NCBI GenBank assembly: GCA_026545765.1
Contig: CM048841.1
Coordinates: 64,307,354 to 64,371,353 of the forward strand
DNA from: Plantago major
Taxonomy: Eukaryota; Streptophyta; Magnoliopsida; Lamiales; Plantaginaceae
Direction: 5' to 3'
Length of the DNA stretch: 64,000 nucleotides
Shown here in pieces: positions 32,967-44,191 of this stretch. The translations under genes and the position numbers were made by a program. Each line of letters starts with the position of its first letter. Within the stretch, counting starts at the first letter, position 1. Under the pieces are notes generated by a model that was given only the letters and a program-made list of their open reading frames with translations, was not told the DNA's origin and ran no database searches.

Positions 32967-33716
32967 GTAAATTAATCATCTTAGAGACGGTCTTATGAAG
33001 AGACTAAAAAAGACGGACAAATATTACAGTTATATCCAAAATCATTAGAGGTTTTACTAAAAAAATCGGTCATATACATATATATATATATATATAATAT
33101 AAAATATACACTCATAAGACATTAATTACTAATATTGTTTAAAACAGTACACATATATTCAATATATAATATCAGTTCATCTCTCACATCTTTCATTAAT
33201 ACACGTTTCTTTCCAATACTTTGTGTTATTATTATTATTATTATTATTAAAACACTACACAAAATATGAAAATGCAACATTGAAATAAAAGACTACAAAA
33301 CTCTTTTACCAAACAAAGACAGGAAAGAAAGAAAACATGATACTGGAGAAAGAGAAACCAAACCAAGAAAAAGACAAAAGTGAAACAAGATAAAAGAAGC
33401 ATAAACTGAGACCGGTTTCAACCAGCTGACACGCTGGTTCGAGCCAGTCGGTCTACGTTGAGATCCCCAACCATGACTGCATGAGTACCTAGAGTTTCTT
33501 CTCCATGTTCTGGAATTAAATTAAAAAATCAATTTGCACTAATCAAAATCTTAATTCAACACGAAAAAGACAATCAATTATCTAAAGCAACGATATACTT
33601 ACTTCAATATACTTATTCCTTTTTTTTTTTTAACCAGATACCACAATTTCTCATGTTCTAGTTCGAAATAATCATTTTAAACTCATCCATAACCATGTAT
33701 AAAGTGATGTAACAAA
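31411..33716. other. AT-rich repetitive DNA: MITE pieces and microsatellites, no gene
   Basis: 31735-31830 has TTCAGTTCAG arrays and is the reverse complement of 43745-43840 (shared TATACTATAATTCAGTTCAG, CATTCATTCAGTTC). 32461-32480 starts AAGGCCATCTCCAATGG, a common plant MITE terminus with no matching right end found. 32917-32965 is a (TAT)n and 33225-33250 a (TTA)n microsatellite. 32975-33010 carries AGAGACGGTCTTA. 33415-33465 has an imperfect hairpin (ACCGGTTTCAACCAGC, GCTGGTTCGA, CGGT). 33500-33650 is the dispersed repeat shared with 7225-7370. Confidence 0.55.
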
Positions 33717-34416
33717 TTGAGGGAAGAGTCTTGCAAATTTCTTCATACAAACTATTATAATGGTAAAAGACACGCTATTAATTGGACAATCAGTGGGTCG
33801 AAAATGAGTTCGACTGAGGAGCTGGATGAATCTTTCAAAGTCCATAAACCTGACCTAAAAACAACATATTCAATTGTGAATCTGCTTAACCATATGGCCT
33901 ACAAGTTTAATTCTAGTTGGGATGGAGCATACTCTTCCGAAGACGAACTCTCTGGTCGTTCGGGCCAAGCTGTAAGGCCCGGAAGCATAAGGGAATCCTG
34001 AAAACCCACACATGAGAAGTAATTGAGGGATAAATTCATAACAAGATTCCAAGGGTTTTAAGTGGATAGCGATAAATTCTTATGTTTGAGATTTGAGGAC
34101 TCTGAACTAAGCACATTACAGGTGGTGTTTACTTGAAAAATCTCATTAGGACTTACGGATCGGGACTGGTACCTTAAACTGATTTCGAACATTGTTGACT
34201 ATTATGTTGAGTCAATAATGTCGTCAACAATAACTGATAGCAGTAAACAATATAGAACATATTGCAACGGAAAATAAATTGACAGTAGATTTTGCAAAAA
34301 ACTACGTTTAATCAATCAAGGACGATCTTTAAAATGCAAAACTATACAAAGGTTTTGCACGAAGAAGTGATAAACATATTCTATCTTGACTACACACAAT
34401 TAAACCTCAGACACTC
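33717..34416. other. Flank of the copia element with one unconvincing ORF
   Basis: A 94-codon plus-strand frame (33717-34001; MREESCKFLHTNYY..., SSTEELDESFKVHKPDL) matches no family I know. It ends just after a GC-rich patch and has no promoter I can point to, so I do not call it a gene. The rest is non-coding. Confidence 0.35.
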
Positions 34417-34421
34417 GAGAT

Positions 34422-34813
34422 TCTCAAAGGAATAGAAGCAGCTATGCAGATGAAGAAGAAAAACAATGCCTACAGAATCAAATAACCGCCATATGCAGCC
34501 GGGAAGATGATGATGTCATGGACAGCATAATGCAGTTTGGAGTATGGTGATGGTTAGTCTGTTAGTAGAGTTAGTTAGGAGCATAGTAGTTTGTTAGGAG
34601 GTTATAGTTTCCCGCTCAAATTTGTTACAAACTAGAGGGTAGTTTAGTCCTTATAGCTTAGCTCATTTTGTATATAAATAGTAGTGTTTCTAGCTCATTT
34701 GTATTCAATCCATTGTACTATATTTTCACTCTCACTACACAGCATTTTTATTTAGCTTGTTATCTCATCAATGGTGAGTTTCTTTTTTTCCGCTTCATCT
34801 GCGTACTTTGTTA
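34422..34813 (+). mobile_element. 5' LTR (392 bp) with unusual TC...TA ends
   Basis: It is nearly identical to the 3' LTR at 40702-40987 plus 42929-43018 except for about 20 extra bases near 34575. It begins TCTCAAAGG and ends CTTTGTTA, directly before the PBS; the two ends are imperfect inverses (TCTCAAAG and TAACAAAG). TATATAAATA at 34671-34680 is the TATA box. The canonical TG...CA termini are not present, yet the PBS, PPT and target duplication all fix these borders. Confidence 0.88.
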
Positions 34814-34825
34814 TGGTATCAGAGC
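34814..34825 (+). promoter_or_regulatory. Primer binding site (initiator Met tRNA)
   Basis: TGGTATCAGAGC, immediately after the 5' LTR. Confidence 0.92.
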
Positions 34826-35275
34826 TCTGGCTAGTCCTGAGTATCTGAACATTGTTCATTGATAGTTGCTTCTTCTACTGTTAGTTTTTCTTCTGGTTGA
34901 AGCTTGATCTCGAGTTATTCTGCCATTAAGATCGTTTGAAAAGGCAAGCTTGTTTTGAAGTTTATTTCAATCAAAGCTCATCTAATTCACGATTATAGTT
35001 TCGCAATCACAATCGGGTGATTTATTGCTTTAATCGAAGAAGTTTTTCATACATTATTGATCATCAATCGTATTCTGAGTGGTAACTATACTTTAGTATG
35101 GTTAATCAGTAACTATTTTATCATCTAGATTGAGTATTTGATAGTTGAATCTCTATTTGTTTACAGATTTCTGGTTGATTGTTGCTTGAGCTGAGTTTAT
35201 TGAGCAACTGGAATTCTGTTTGATCATTTGTTGCTTCGATTCTCTGTTTGATCACATCACCAACTATTTGTCAAA

Positions 35276-36267
35276 ATGTCTTCATCTGATGCTCAAAATA
35301 CTGGTTCACCTGTCGATGCAAATGCTAATGTATCAGACAGAGCTACTGGTAATAGAGTAACAACTGATAAGGACTTGGATCGCAAAGATCCTAACAGCCC
35401 ATACCATTTGTTTCCTCATGACACACCTACATCAGGTTCTATTAAGAACATACTCAAGGTTGCTAATTACATCAACTGGAGGCGTGATTGGCACTATCTC
35501 TGTCAATCAGGAACAAGCTAGGCTTTGTCGATGGCACCTATAATAGGCCAGATCTGGAAAGTCCTCTCTATCTCCCATGGCTAAGATGCAACAATCTCAT
35601 ATTGTCATGGCTTCACAGTTCCATCACAGAAGAAATAAGAGGCACAATAGCTCAAAGTGTTTATGATAAAGATGTATGGAACAAGCTGGAAGCTAGGTAC
35701 TCTCAAACTGATAATGTGCGCATCTATGAGCTTCAATTAGCATTAAGTCAGTTTGTTCAAGGCTCACAATTTGTCATGGAATACTTCACAAAGCTCTCAA
35801 GCATCTGGGAGGAACTGCATATGCATAGGCCTCCTCCTCAGTGTAGCTGTGGGAAATGCACCTGTCAAGCTCTAGTCAATGCTTCTACAACAAGTGATAT
35901 TGATCAGGTGTTTCAATTCCTCATGGGATTAACAGATTCATATGATGGCATAAGGGGCAAAATCATCATGATGATTCCTGTTCCAACAATGGAGAGAGCT
36001 TATTTAATAATTCACACAGATGAGCATCAGAAGAATTCTAGGCACAATATGGCACAGGCTAGTGGATCTTCCGCATTTCACTTGCGTCAGAATCCACAGT
36101 CCTATCAAGCTAAGACAAAGGGCAAAGAGTTAAGGTGTTCTCACTGTGGCTACACTAATCACACAGTTGAGAAATGCTTCAGGCTCATTGGTTTTCCCAA
36201 TGATTTTAAGTTCACAAAGAAGCCTACATATGCTAGGAATCATCCTTCTGCATCTCATCAATTTTAA
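35276..36267 (+). pseudogene. Copia gag with zinc knuckle (one frameshift)
   Basis: Begins MSSSDAQNTGSPVDAN; the copia-like N-terminal module NSPYHLFPHDTPTSG and NYINWRRDW follow. A frameshift near 35505 moves to IRNKLGFVDGTYNRPDLE, LPWLRCNNLILSWLHSSI, a UBN2-type core (YELQLALSQFVQGS, YFTKLSSIWEELH), the cysteine pair CSCGKCTC, FQFLMGLTDSYDGIRGKI and a CCHC knuckle CSHCGYTNHTVEKC (about 36137-36178). It would package element RNA in virus-like particles in the cytoplasm. The same architecture is seen in the fragment at 7680. Confidence 0.9.
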
Positions 36268-37792
36268 TCTATCAAGCCACACTTTGCTAATAATGTTGCT
36301 AGCACTTCTACTGATGTGACTACTCAGTATAGCAATATGAAAAATCAGGTGTCACATCTTATGCAGCTACTTGAACAAGGTGTTCATCAAACTGGACCTG
36401 GTTCCTCTGGTACTAGTGTGACTTCTTCTCAGGCTAACATTTAAGAGCATGATCAGGATGGTGAGGATCTAGCTGCTACTTATCACACTCTGGGAGGTAT
36501 ATATACTTGCTCTCTACCGATACATGTTGTTTGTTCAACTTCACATCAGTTGCAGGATTATTTCATTATTGATTCTGGTGCTAGTAATCATGTAGTTTGT
36601 GATTTCAAATTGTTTACATCACATATCATACATGTTCATACTTTTGTTCAATTGCCTGATAACACTAGACTACCGGTTACATGACAGGTAATGTCAAGAT
36701 CACTGAACATATAACACTTGAAAATGTTCTATATGTTCTAACTTTCACAGTTAATTTGATTTCTGTAACACAGATCATAAAGGCTAGATTATTTCACTTC
36801 ATTTTCACTCATGATGAGTGTCTTTTACAGGAGATTTCTTCAAAGATAAAGATTAGGCTCTCTAGAAGATTCTAAATCACTCTTTGTGTTGCATATCAAG
36901 GATTTCTCTCACATTTTAGCATCAAATAAAGCCTCTACATCTGTTATTTCTTTTCCTTGTCAATTCAATAAGGCTCAATCAGCTATTCATGCTATTACAC
37001 TGCTCACTTCCAGTTAGCTATAGCATTCAAGATTTGGTCATCCATCCTATCAAATGATGAAACTAATAGCTGTTGTAATGTAGATAGTCATGAGATTAGT
37101 GATTGTACTATTTGTTTAGAAGCTAAACAGAGGAAGCTCTCTTTTCATATTAGTAAATCTGTAACAACTTCTATATTTTCTTTAATACATGGTGATGTTT
37201 GGGGGCCATATTCAGTTTCTTCTTTATCACACTTATAGACACACAATATCACACAAGAATCAAAATACTCAGATCTGACAATGGCTCAGAGTTTCTTGTG
37301 CTCACAAACAAGTTAAAGGCATTAGGTATTATCCATCAAACAAGTTGTGTTTATACACCACAACAAAATGGTGTAGTAGAACGCAAACATCAACACTTGC
37401 TTAATGTAGCAAGAGCTCTTATTTTTCAATCTTCTGTTCCATTTAAGTTCTGGGGAGATGCTGTTTTAACAGCTGAATATCTTATTAATAGAATTCCTTC
37501 ACCACTCCTTAATAATGAATGTCCATTCACCAAATTTTATGGTCATCAGCCTGATTATTATAATCTCAGGATTTTTGGTTCACTTTGTTATGCTTCTACT
37601 CATGCACATCAACGCACAAAATTTGATCCCAGATCAGCTGCATGTATTTTTATAGGATATCCTCCTCATACTAAAGGTTATGGATTGTATAACATACACA
37701 CTCACAAGACTCTTATATCAAAAGATGTTCATTTTGTTGAACAAGTTTTTCCATATTCACAAGTTTCTGTTTCTTCTTTTCCTGTACATGAT
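36268..37792 (+). pseudogene. Copia protease and integrase, with internal deletion
   Basis: The protease box is intact (YFIIDSGASNHVV, DSG at about 36571-36579) but lies in a fragmented frame. The pre-integrase finger is decayed (CNVDSHEISDCTICLEAKQRK; Cys pairs visible). HGDVWGPYS (first integrase Asp, about 37190-37210) is followed after only some 15 codons by [21 protein letters not shown] (second Asp), so about 50-60 residues of the core are missing. [13 protein letters not shown] holds the catalytic Glu. The C-terminal part ([39 protein letters not shown]) is complete up to the hAT insertion at 37793. Confidence 0.88.
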
Positions 37793-38628
37793 TAGAGGTG
37801 TTATTTGAGCCGGGTCCGGGCCGGGCCAGGCCGGGCTGCTCCAGCCCGCTCCATGTAAAGGACGGGCTGCTTCGGTCCGTTTATTTAGACGGGCTGGGCC
37901 GGGTTTTTTGTCAAAACTCTGGCCCAGCCCGGCTCCTAGCCCCCTCTATTCAAGGGCTGGGCGGTTTGGTTCACAGGCCGGGCCGGCTACTTTTTTTTAA
38001 TGCTTTTTTTTTTGTTTTGAAAAATTTGTAAACATCAAGTTTGGAAACATTTTGAACAGCAAGTATATATAGATCATTCTGCTTGATATATCATCGTACA
38101 CATCATAAACTGAAAGTAAATAAAGACAGCAACGTTCGAATTCGATTCGACCGTTACAATAGAAAGGGAAAAAATAAAACAAAAAAAGAAAGAAAGAAAG
38201 AAAGAAGAAGTAGAAAATGAAATAGAGATGGTCATGGAATCATGGAAAGAAGAAAGGTTGCTGAGTGATTAAGGCTTGAAGCGTGGGGTGGAATTGTGGA
38301 AATTGGGAAGAAGAAACCCTAAATAATAATTGGGCTTGGGCCAAGGAGTTGGACTTTGTGTCTTGGACTGTTGGACAGTATACTAGACATAGAGAAATCC
38401 AAAAAAAACCTCTAAATGGATCGGTCCTTATCGGGCTAAATGGATCGGACCTTACCAGTTCGCGGGCTAATCCGGTCCTGGGCCGGTCATGCGGTTTTAA
38501 CCGGTTACGGGCTGGGCCGGGACTCCAAAACAAAGGCCCCTATGACCCACATAACTTAAATGTACAGGGTCCGTGCCAAATATTAAGCGGGCCGGACTAT
38601 TCTGCGACCGGCCCAAATAACACCTCTA
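37793..38628. mobile_element. Complete hAT-like non-autonomous element, 8-bp TSD
   Basis: Terminal inverted repeats TAGAGGTGTTATTTG and CAAATAACACCTCTA are flanked by TACATGAT (37785-37792) and TACCTGAT (38629-38636), 7 of 8 equal, the hAT duplication length. Subterminal regions are packed with GGGCCGGGCC and GGGCTGGGCC words, the usual form of hAT transposase binding clusters. The 836-bp interior has no transposase. Copia integrase/RT linker sequence resumes directly on the right (PDVCFDDIF). The ORF spanning 38283-38777 is accidental. Confidence 0.92.
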
Positions 38629-40135
38629 TACCTGATGTTTGTTTTGATGATATATTCCTTGATTCTCATTCTCCCAGACTCTCCACTGATAACAATTCTC
38701 ATTCCTCCTCTACACATTTTGATTTATCTACTGATAATCATAGTCCCTCCCATATCTCCAGCTTCATTTGGTACTAATGATACAGTTTCGTCAGATCACT
38801 CTCATTCACATTCTCATTCACATTCACATTCTCATGATTCTACAGACACAGTTACACCAGATATTACAACTGATATGCATGTGCTTAGAAAATCTACAAG
38901 AAGAGTTGTTACACCTATCAAATTAAAAGATTATTACCATAATGTTTCTCACAAGCATAAGTCTGCACATCCTATTTCTAATTACATCTCTTATACTCAT
39001 TTGACACAGTCAGATCATGTTTATGCTTTGAATCTCATCTCTAATCCTGAACCTTCATATTATTCTCAAGCTATTCAATCTTCTGAATGGAGAGAGAGAG
39101 GCCATTAAAGCTGAACTTCAAGCTCTAGAAGACAATAAGACTTGGTCAGTTGTTCAACTTCCTTCAGGACACAAACCTATAGGATGTAAATATGTTTTTA
39201 AGTTGAAATTGAAGCCTGATGGCTCTATAGACAAGTACAAAGCCAGATTAGTGGCTAAAGGGTATTCTCAAAGGTTTGGATATGACTATTTTGAGACTTT
39301 TAGTCCAGTTGCCAAGCTTACTACTGTCAGAACATTCTTAGCAATTGTTGCAGCTAATGGTTGGGATTGTGAACAAATGGATGTTCACAATGCTTTTCTT
39401 AATGGTGACTTAGATGAAGATATATACATGGACATACCACCTGGATAAACAAATGGATGTTCAAGGGGGCAATAAAGATTAGTCTGATTCATCTGCTAAT
39501 ATTTCAAAAAATATTCACAAAAATTCATTTGTTACTATGCATAACTCTGCACAATCATCTGATTCTACTAAACTAGTGTTTAAACTTCACAAATCTCTTT
39601 ATGGGTTGAAACAAGCATCCAGGCAATGGAATTATAAGTTTTCTAAAACTTTACAAGAGCTTTTATTCAATCTAAATCTGACTATTCATTATTAATAAAA
39701 ACCTGTGCTCAGGGATTTGTTGCCTCATTAGTATATGTTGATGATATACTAATTATGGGATCAAACTCTGAACTTGTTACAGAGGTTAAAAAATGTTACA
39801 CAAACAATTCAAAATAAGAGATTTAGGTGTAGTTAAATATTTTTTAGGTCTTGAAATCACAAGTAATTCTCAAGGCATTCACATTTGTCAAAGAAAGTAT
39901 GTTCTGGAGATGCTTTCAGAGACAGGTCTAACAGATTGTAAATCAGTTGTGAATCCTATGGAAGTAAATCTCAAATTCACTATCACTGATACAAATATAT
40001 TAGAAGATCCATGTGTTTACAGAACCTTGATAGGAAAGCTTATCTATCTCAATATAACCAGGCCTGATATTTCATATGTTGTAGGCATATTGAGTCAATT
40101 CATGGATAAGCCTTCGATTCTAAGAATCATTTAAG
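38629..40135 (+). pseudogene. Copia linker and reverse transcriptase
   Basis: 38640-38900 is a Ser/His-rich linker with a CATTCT/CACATT repeat (SHSHSHSHSHSHD, about 38796-38835). RT: a one-base shift near 39090 precedes [16 protein letters not shown], then [33 protein letters not shown] and [18 protein letters not shown] (first catalytic Asp), ending PPG-stop at 39446. The next 250 bases are broken; ALVYVDD-type LVYVDDILIMGS (39734-39745) keeps the catalytic pair; IRDLGVVKYFLGLEI and LIGKLIYLNITRPDISYVV follow. It is inactive through multiple frameshifts. Confidence 0.88.
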
Positions 40136-40701
40136 TGCAGTTTACAGAATCTTAAAGTATTTCAAGAATGCACCTGGTCAAGGAATCTTCTTTTCAGCTC
40201 ACAATGAAATGATTTTAACATCTATAGTGACTCAGAGTGGGCTTCTTGTTCAGATACAACAAGGTCCATTTCTGGATATTGTATGTTCTTAGGTTCTTCA
40301 CTCATTAGCTGGAGAAGTAAAAAGCATACTACAGTGAGTAGATCATCATCTGAAGCAGAGTATAGAACATTGTCATTTGCTACTTGTGAAGTGATATGGT
40401 TGCTTTCTTTATTTAAAGAGTTTAATATAGAGTTCAAGAATCCTGTCACATTTTATTGTGACAATCAGTCTACTATTCACTTGACTAAAAATCCCATTTT
40501 TCATGAACGAACAAAGCACTTGGAAATCGACTGTCATTTTGTTAGGGACAAAGTGTTAGATGGCACAATTTAAGTTCTATATATGTCTCTACCAAAGAAC
40601 AACTGCCAGACATCTTTACCAAATCCTTAATACAAGCAGATATGACACGATTAATATCTAAGATGAGCATAACCAATATATATGCTCATCTTATGGGGGA
40701 G
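40136..40701 (+). pseudogene. Copia RNase H and polypurine tract
   Basis: After a shift, SSLISWRSKKHTTVSRSSSE carries the AEYR box, then TFYCDNQSTIHLTKNP (catalytic Asp) and HERTKHLEIDCHFVRD. A TAA at 40570 and one more frameshift precede EQLPDIFTKSL. The tract ATGGGGGAG (40693-40701) sits directly before the 3' LTR and is the PPT. Confidence 0.88.
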
Positions 40702-40987
40702 TCTCAAAGGAATAGAAGCAGCTATGCAGAACAAGAAGAAGAAAAACAATGCCTGCAGAATCAAATAACCGCCATATGCAGCCGGGAAGATGATGATGTC
40801 ATGGACAGCATAATGCAGTTTGGAGTATGGTGGTGGTTAGTCTGTTAGTAGAGTTTGTTAGGAGGTTATAGTTTCCCTCTAAAATTTGTTACAAACTAGA
40901 GGGTAGTTTAGTCCTTATAGCTTAGCTCATTTTATGTATAAATAGTAGTGTTTCTAGCTCATTTGTATTCATTCCATTGTACTGTAT

Positions 40988-42923
40988 TGTAAAAACCCGA
41001 AATTTATTTTTGAACCGTCCATTTGAATTTAATTTGGAGATGAGAAATTATGTTGCTTGAGTTGTTCTACGGTGATTTAATTGTATTTGGACATGAGTAA
41101 AGCCCAAGTTGGGCCCAATATAAGCCCAATTATATGAAAGCCCATAAGGTTTATTTATTTATGTTGGTTATTTCCTTTCTTTCTTCTTCTTCAGCTTTTC
41201 TACTCCTGCCGTTCTCTTCTTCTTCTTATCGTTCTGTCCGATCTTGATAATTACACGAGAGTACAACCGGATTTATGACTGAAATCGAGTACGTTTTGAA
41301 CAAATCGATTGAAGATTGAGGGTTATGGATAGCGAAACAGAAACATGAGATAGGGAGACCGATTTTGCGATTCGATTGGACCGATTCATTGATGTTTTGG
41401 ATTGTTATTGATAGTTTTTAGATGGAGGAGATGATGGGTAATCGATTCCCGTAGCCCTTGCTTGGATTTGGAGGAGTTTGGTTCGATTTCATGAAGTTTG
41501 GAAAGTATCAGAATTCGCAGGACCGAATTGATAATTTGCAGAGACTTGAAGGACATGTGTTTGAGAATTTGATTAGGGGCAGGGGCTGTTTGTAATTTAA
41601 TTTGGATAAACAGCGTGACGAGCTGTTAAATTTGTTGACTGAGTAAAATTGTAGTGGCAGAAGCTGTGGACTGTTAGGCATGAGTTCTGTGGTTCGAACC
41701 TCACTGGAGCCTGACTTTGTATTCTTTTTATTTCAGCCTGTTTCGACCGGTTTAAATTACCGTTTTGCCCCTGAACGTTGCAGAATTATAATTGTACCCT
41801 TCCATCATTTATTCCTATTTTTCCTAGCTCCAAAAATTACCGTTTTGCCACTGTAACCTACTTTTGCCTTTTCGACCTTTTAAACCGCATTAAAGACGAG
41901 CGAAGTGTTTTAGTGGTGCTGTGGAGGATTCGATGTGCAAGATAACGGAGGGTTTTGCGGATTACTTAAGTTTGAGTTGGATTCGTATAGACCTTGAGGT
42001 AAGGGGAACTCTTGACACTTTTGCTTCTATTTTCCGTATATAAAATCTATATGTATAGCTTTCGATTGACAAATAAGTTATGGTTATTATATCATGTTAT
42101 GGGACTTGATATAATAGTCTATTAAAAAAAAAGGATCAAGTATGTGTATCCCATAAAATGTTTTGTCTGTGTATGCGATTTGTGAAAGTGATTTGATAAA
42201 GCATGGATTATGTTTTGTCTGTGTATGCGATTTGTGAAAGTGATTTGATAAAGCATGGATTATGTGTACATACGTTTATGCTCATCGATATGCCTATGAA
42301 GTGTGTGGACCCTTTCGGGGGATTGTCGTGCTTTGGATTACTCACAGTGTTATGTGTGTGGACCCCTATTGTGTTAGGGGATATGTTATGTGAAAGTCGG
42401 CCTGTGTGCCACCACGGTTTGTGTGGCCGTAGTGTATATTTGATTCGAGCTAAATGTGAATAGTGTATTGTGACATGTGTTCCATGCAAAATGATTTTCG
42501 ACTATGTTTGATATAAAAATTGAGTGTATATGTATGTAAACTTTTCATATGTACTTGATCCGGGTAAAAGTGCCAGGAGCTTACCCTTACACCTTTTTTT
42601 TTTTTTTAGATATTTAGTAAGTGATTGGACGAAGATACTTTGGAGTTGAGACGGTAGTCGGATGATGGATATGTGAAGGCTGTTTAGTAGTTGCTGCGAC
42701 TCTGAGATTTCTATTGTATAGGATGACTTGTACTATTGAGATTGTTATCTTTTGAGGAATTGTAACTGTTGTAATTACTATGCAATTGATTTTAGATGCT
42801 CTGTTGTACCACTCTGAGATAATGTATGTATTTGAGGATTAAGTTAAGGCTTCGTCTTGGCGTGAGCCCATCTCACGATAGACGGCCGGTCGCGCTAAAT
42901 TGATTTTGGTTTTGGGCGTGACA
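40988..42923. mobile_element. Solo LTR (1936 bp), probably Ty3/gypsy chromovirus (Tekay/Del-like)
   Basis: Starts TGTAAAAACCCGAAA and ends TTTTGGGCGTGACA; the inverse of the end is TGTCACGCCCAAAA. It is flanked by TGTAT on both sides (40983-40987 and 42924-42928). Long LTRs with TGTAACACCC-like termini are typical of Tekay/Del elements; that lineage call is from memory. A CT-rich leader-like region (41167-41236) and a 52-bp exact tandem duplication (42158-42261) lie inside. No internal coding region is present, so it is a recombination-derived solo LTR. Small ORFs are spurious. Confidence 0.85.
42158..42261. repeat. Exact 52-bp tandem duplication inside the solo LTR
   Basis: Two consecutive identical copies beginning ATGTTTTGTCTGTGTATGCG and ending GCATGGATT. 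Confidence 0.95.
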
Positions 42924-43163
42924 TGTATTTTCACTCTCAATACACATCAGTTTTATTTAGCTTGTTATCTCATCAATGGTGAGTTTCTTTTCTTCCGCTT
43001 CATCTGTGTACTTTGTTAGAGATCACTTACAAGATAAAGTCAATATCAATTCCAGTAAACACAAAAACACACCGTTATTATTCTTGCTGAATATGAGCTC
43101 AAAAACCTTGTACTTGCAAGATGAAACTTCACGTGTGTGTGTGTACACACACGCAACATATGG

Positions 43164-43411
43164 AGCTTCGTTATAACATTGGGGAAGTTGTTGGAAGAAT
43201 GTTTGAATGAACAAGACTATTTGGAAAGAACAATGAGGAGAATGGTTGAGCAAACAATGTATGCCAATTGGAGTACTGTGATGGCTTCTCATTCGTGGAA
43301 TTATGGGATTCATGTTCATGAGGTTGTGATGTAATGTTGTTTATTCCGAGCATCTCTTATACTCTTGTAAATCTTATTTTGAGTAATAATATTTTTAGAC
43401 ATTTAAAAAAA
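43164..43411 (+). mobile_element. A-tailed retroposon, second copy, TSD AACATATGG
   Basis: A 248-bp insert ending in an A-run is flanked by AACATATGG (43155-43163 and 43412-43420). Its tail (CGAGCATCTCTTATACTCTT...TAATAATATTTTT) is shared with the retroposon at 6061-6329, while the bodies differ. A short frame ends ...SWNYGIHVHEVVM at 43332, followed by GTAATGTTG, so the body may be the 3' end of a coding transcript or LINE. Confidence 0.75.
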
Positions 43412-43420
43412 AACATATGG

Positions 43421-44154
43421 CATCCAGCACAAGAAGAAGAAGGCGGCTTATTTGTATTGCTGCGCTAGAGTTTTTAGTTGGAAAGAATTTGCATAAGACC
43501 ATCTCTATCGATATTAAATTTTCTTATTCTTGAATTGTATTCCTTTTCTCCAAGATTCTTGGATCTCTTTCCTTATAGCATAATCTCGACCTCTTTCCTT
43601 CCTAGTAAAATCGACCAGCCCTAGTAAGCTGTCCAAGCCCATCTAAACCTTGAAATTTGGCCGAATTCAACTTTAAGAACAAGGGTGCATATCGTCAAGC
43701 TTTTTGTCACAAAATAATCAATAACAACTAACTAAAATTGTGGAACTAATTAGGCTCTCTTCTATTCGTCTGAACTGAATTATAGTATAAAATATAACTA
43801 AGCAGAACTGAACTGAACTGAACTGAATGAATTTGCAGATGAAGAGAACATAGTAGGTGAATAAATGCAAATTAATTAAATTATAAACATAAATATGCTG
43901 AGGCGACACTCTCGATAAAATTAATGTAAAAACTACAGTTTCAAATCCAGCCAATCATAGTGTAAGGACTTGTAAAGAAAGGAGGGGCATCACATTCTTC
44001 ATCATCTCACTTATAAACATCATATAAAATTCAATCATGATCTCTTTTTTTAACTGAAAACTCATTCAGTTCAGTTCAGTTTCATTCAGTTCAGTTCAGT
44101 TTATTAAATTATTATTATTATTATTATTATTATTATTGTTATTGTTGTTGTTGT

Positions 44155-44191
<37 letters not shown>

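Larger units (their letters stand above)
34422..43018 (+). mobile_element. Ty1/copia element (nested host), TSD GAGAT
   Basis: The whole element runs from the 5' LTR (34422-34813) to the 3' LTR (40702-43018, split by a solo LTR). It is flanked by GAGAT (34417-34421 and 43019-43023). PBS, gag, protease, integrase, RT and RNase H follow in copia order. Without its two inserts (837 + 1941 bp including duplications) it is about 5.8 kb. It is non-functional: frameshifts, an integrase deletion and two insertions are present. Confidence 0.9.
40702..43018 (+). mobile_element. 3' LTR of the copia element, interrupted by a solo LTR
   Basis: 40702-40987 and 42929-43018 together match the 5' LTR. The break lies between GTACTGTAT and TTTCACTCTC. 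The outer end CTTTGTTA is followed by the GAGAT duplication. Confidence 0.9.

Noticed and set aside
32917-32998. Tyr-rich peptide frame
   Set aside because: It is the translation of a TAT microsatellite.
33717-34001. 94-codon frame as a small host gene
   Set aside because: No recognisable motif, promoter or conserved feature; kept only as part of the flank description.
38283-38777. 164-codon frame across the right half of the nested hAT element
   Set aside because: It runs through the element's terminus and target duplication into copia sequence, so it is accidental.
42203-42489. ORFs on both strands inside the solo LTR
   Set aside because: They overlap a tandem duplication in a non-coding LTR and resemble no protein.
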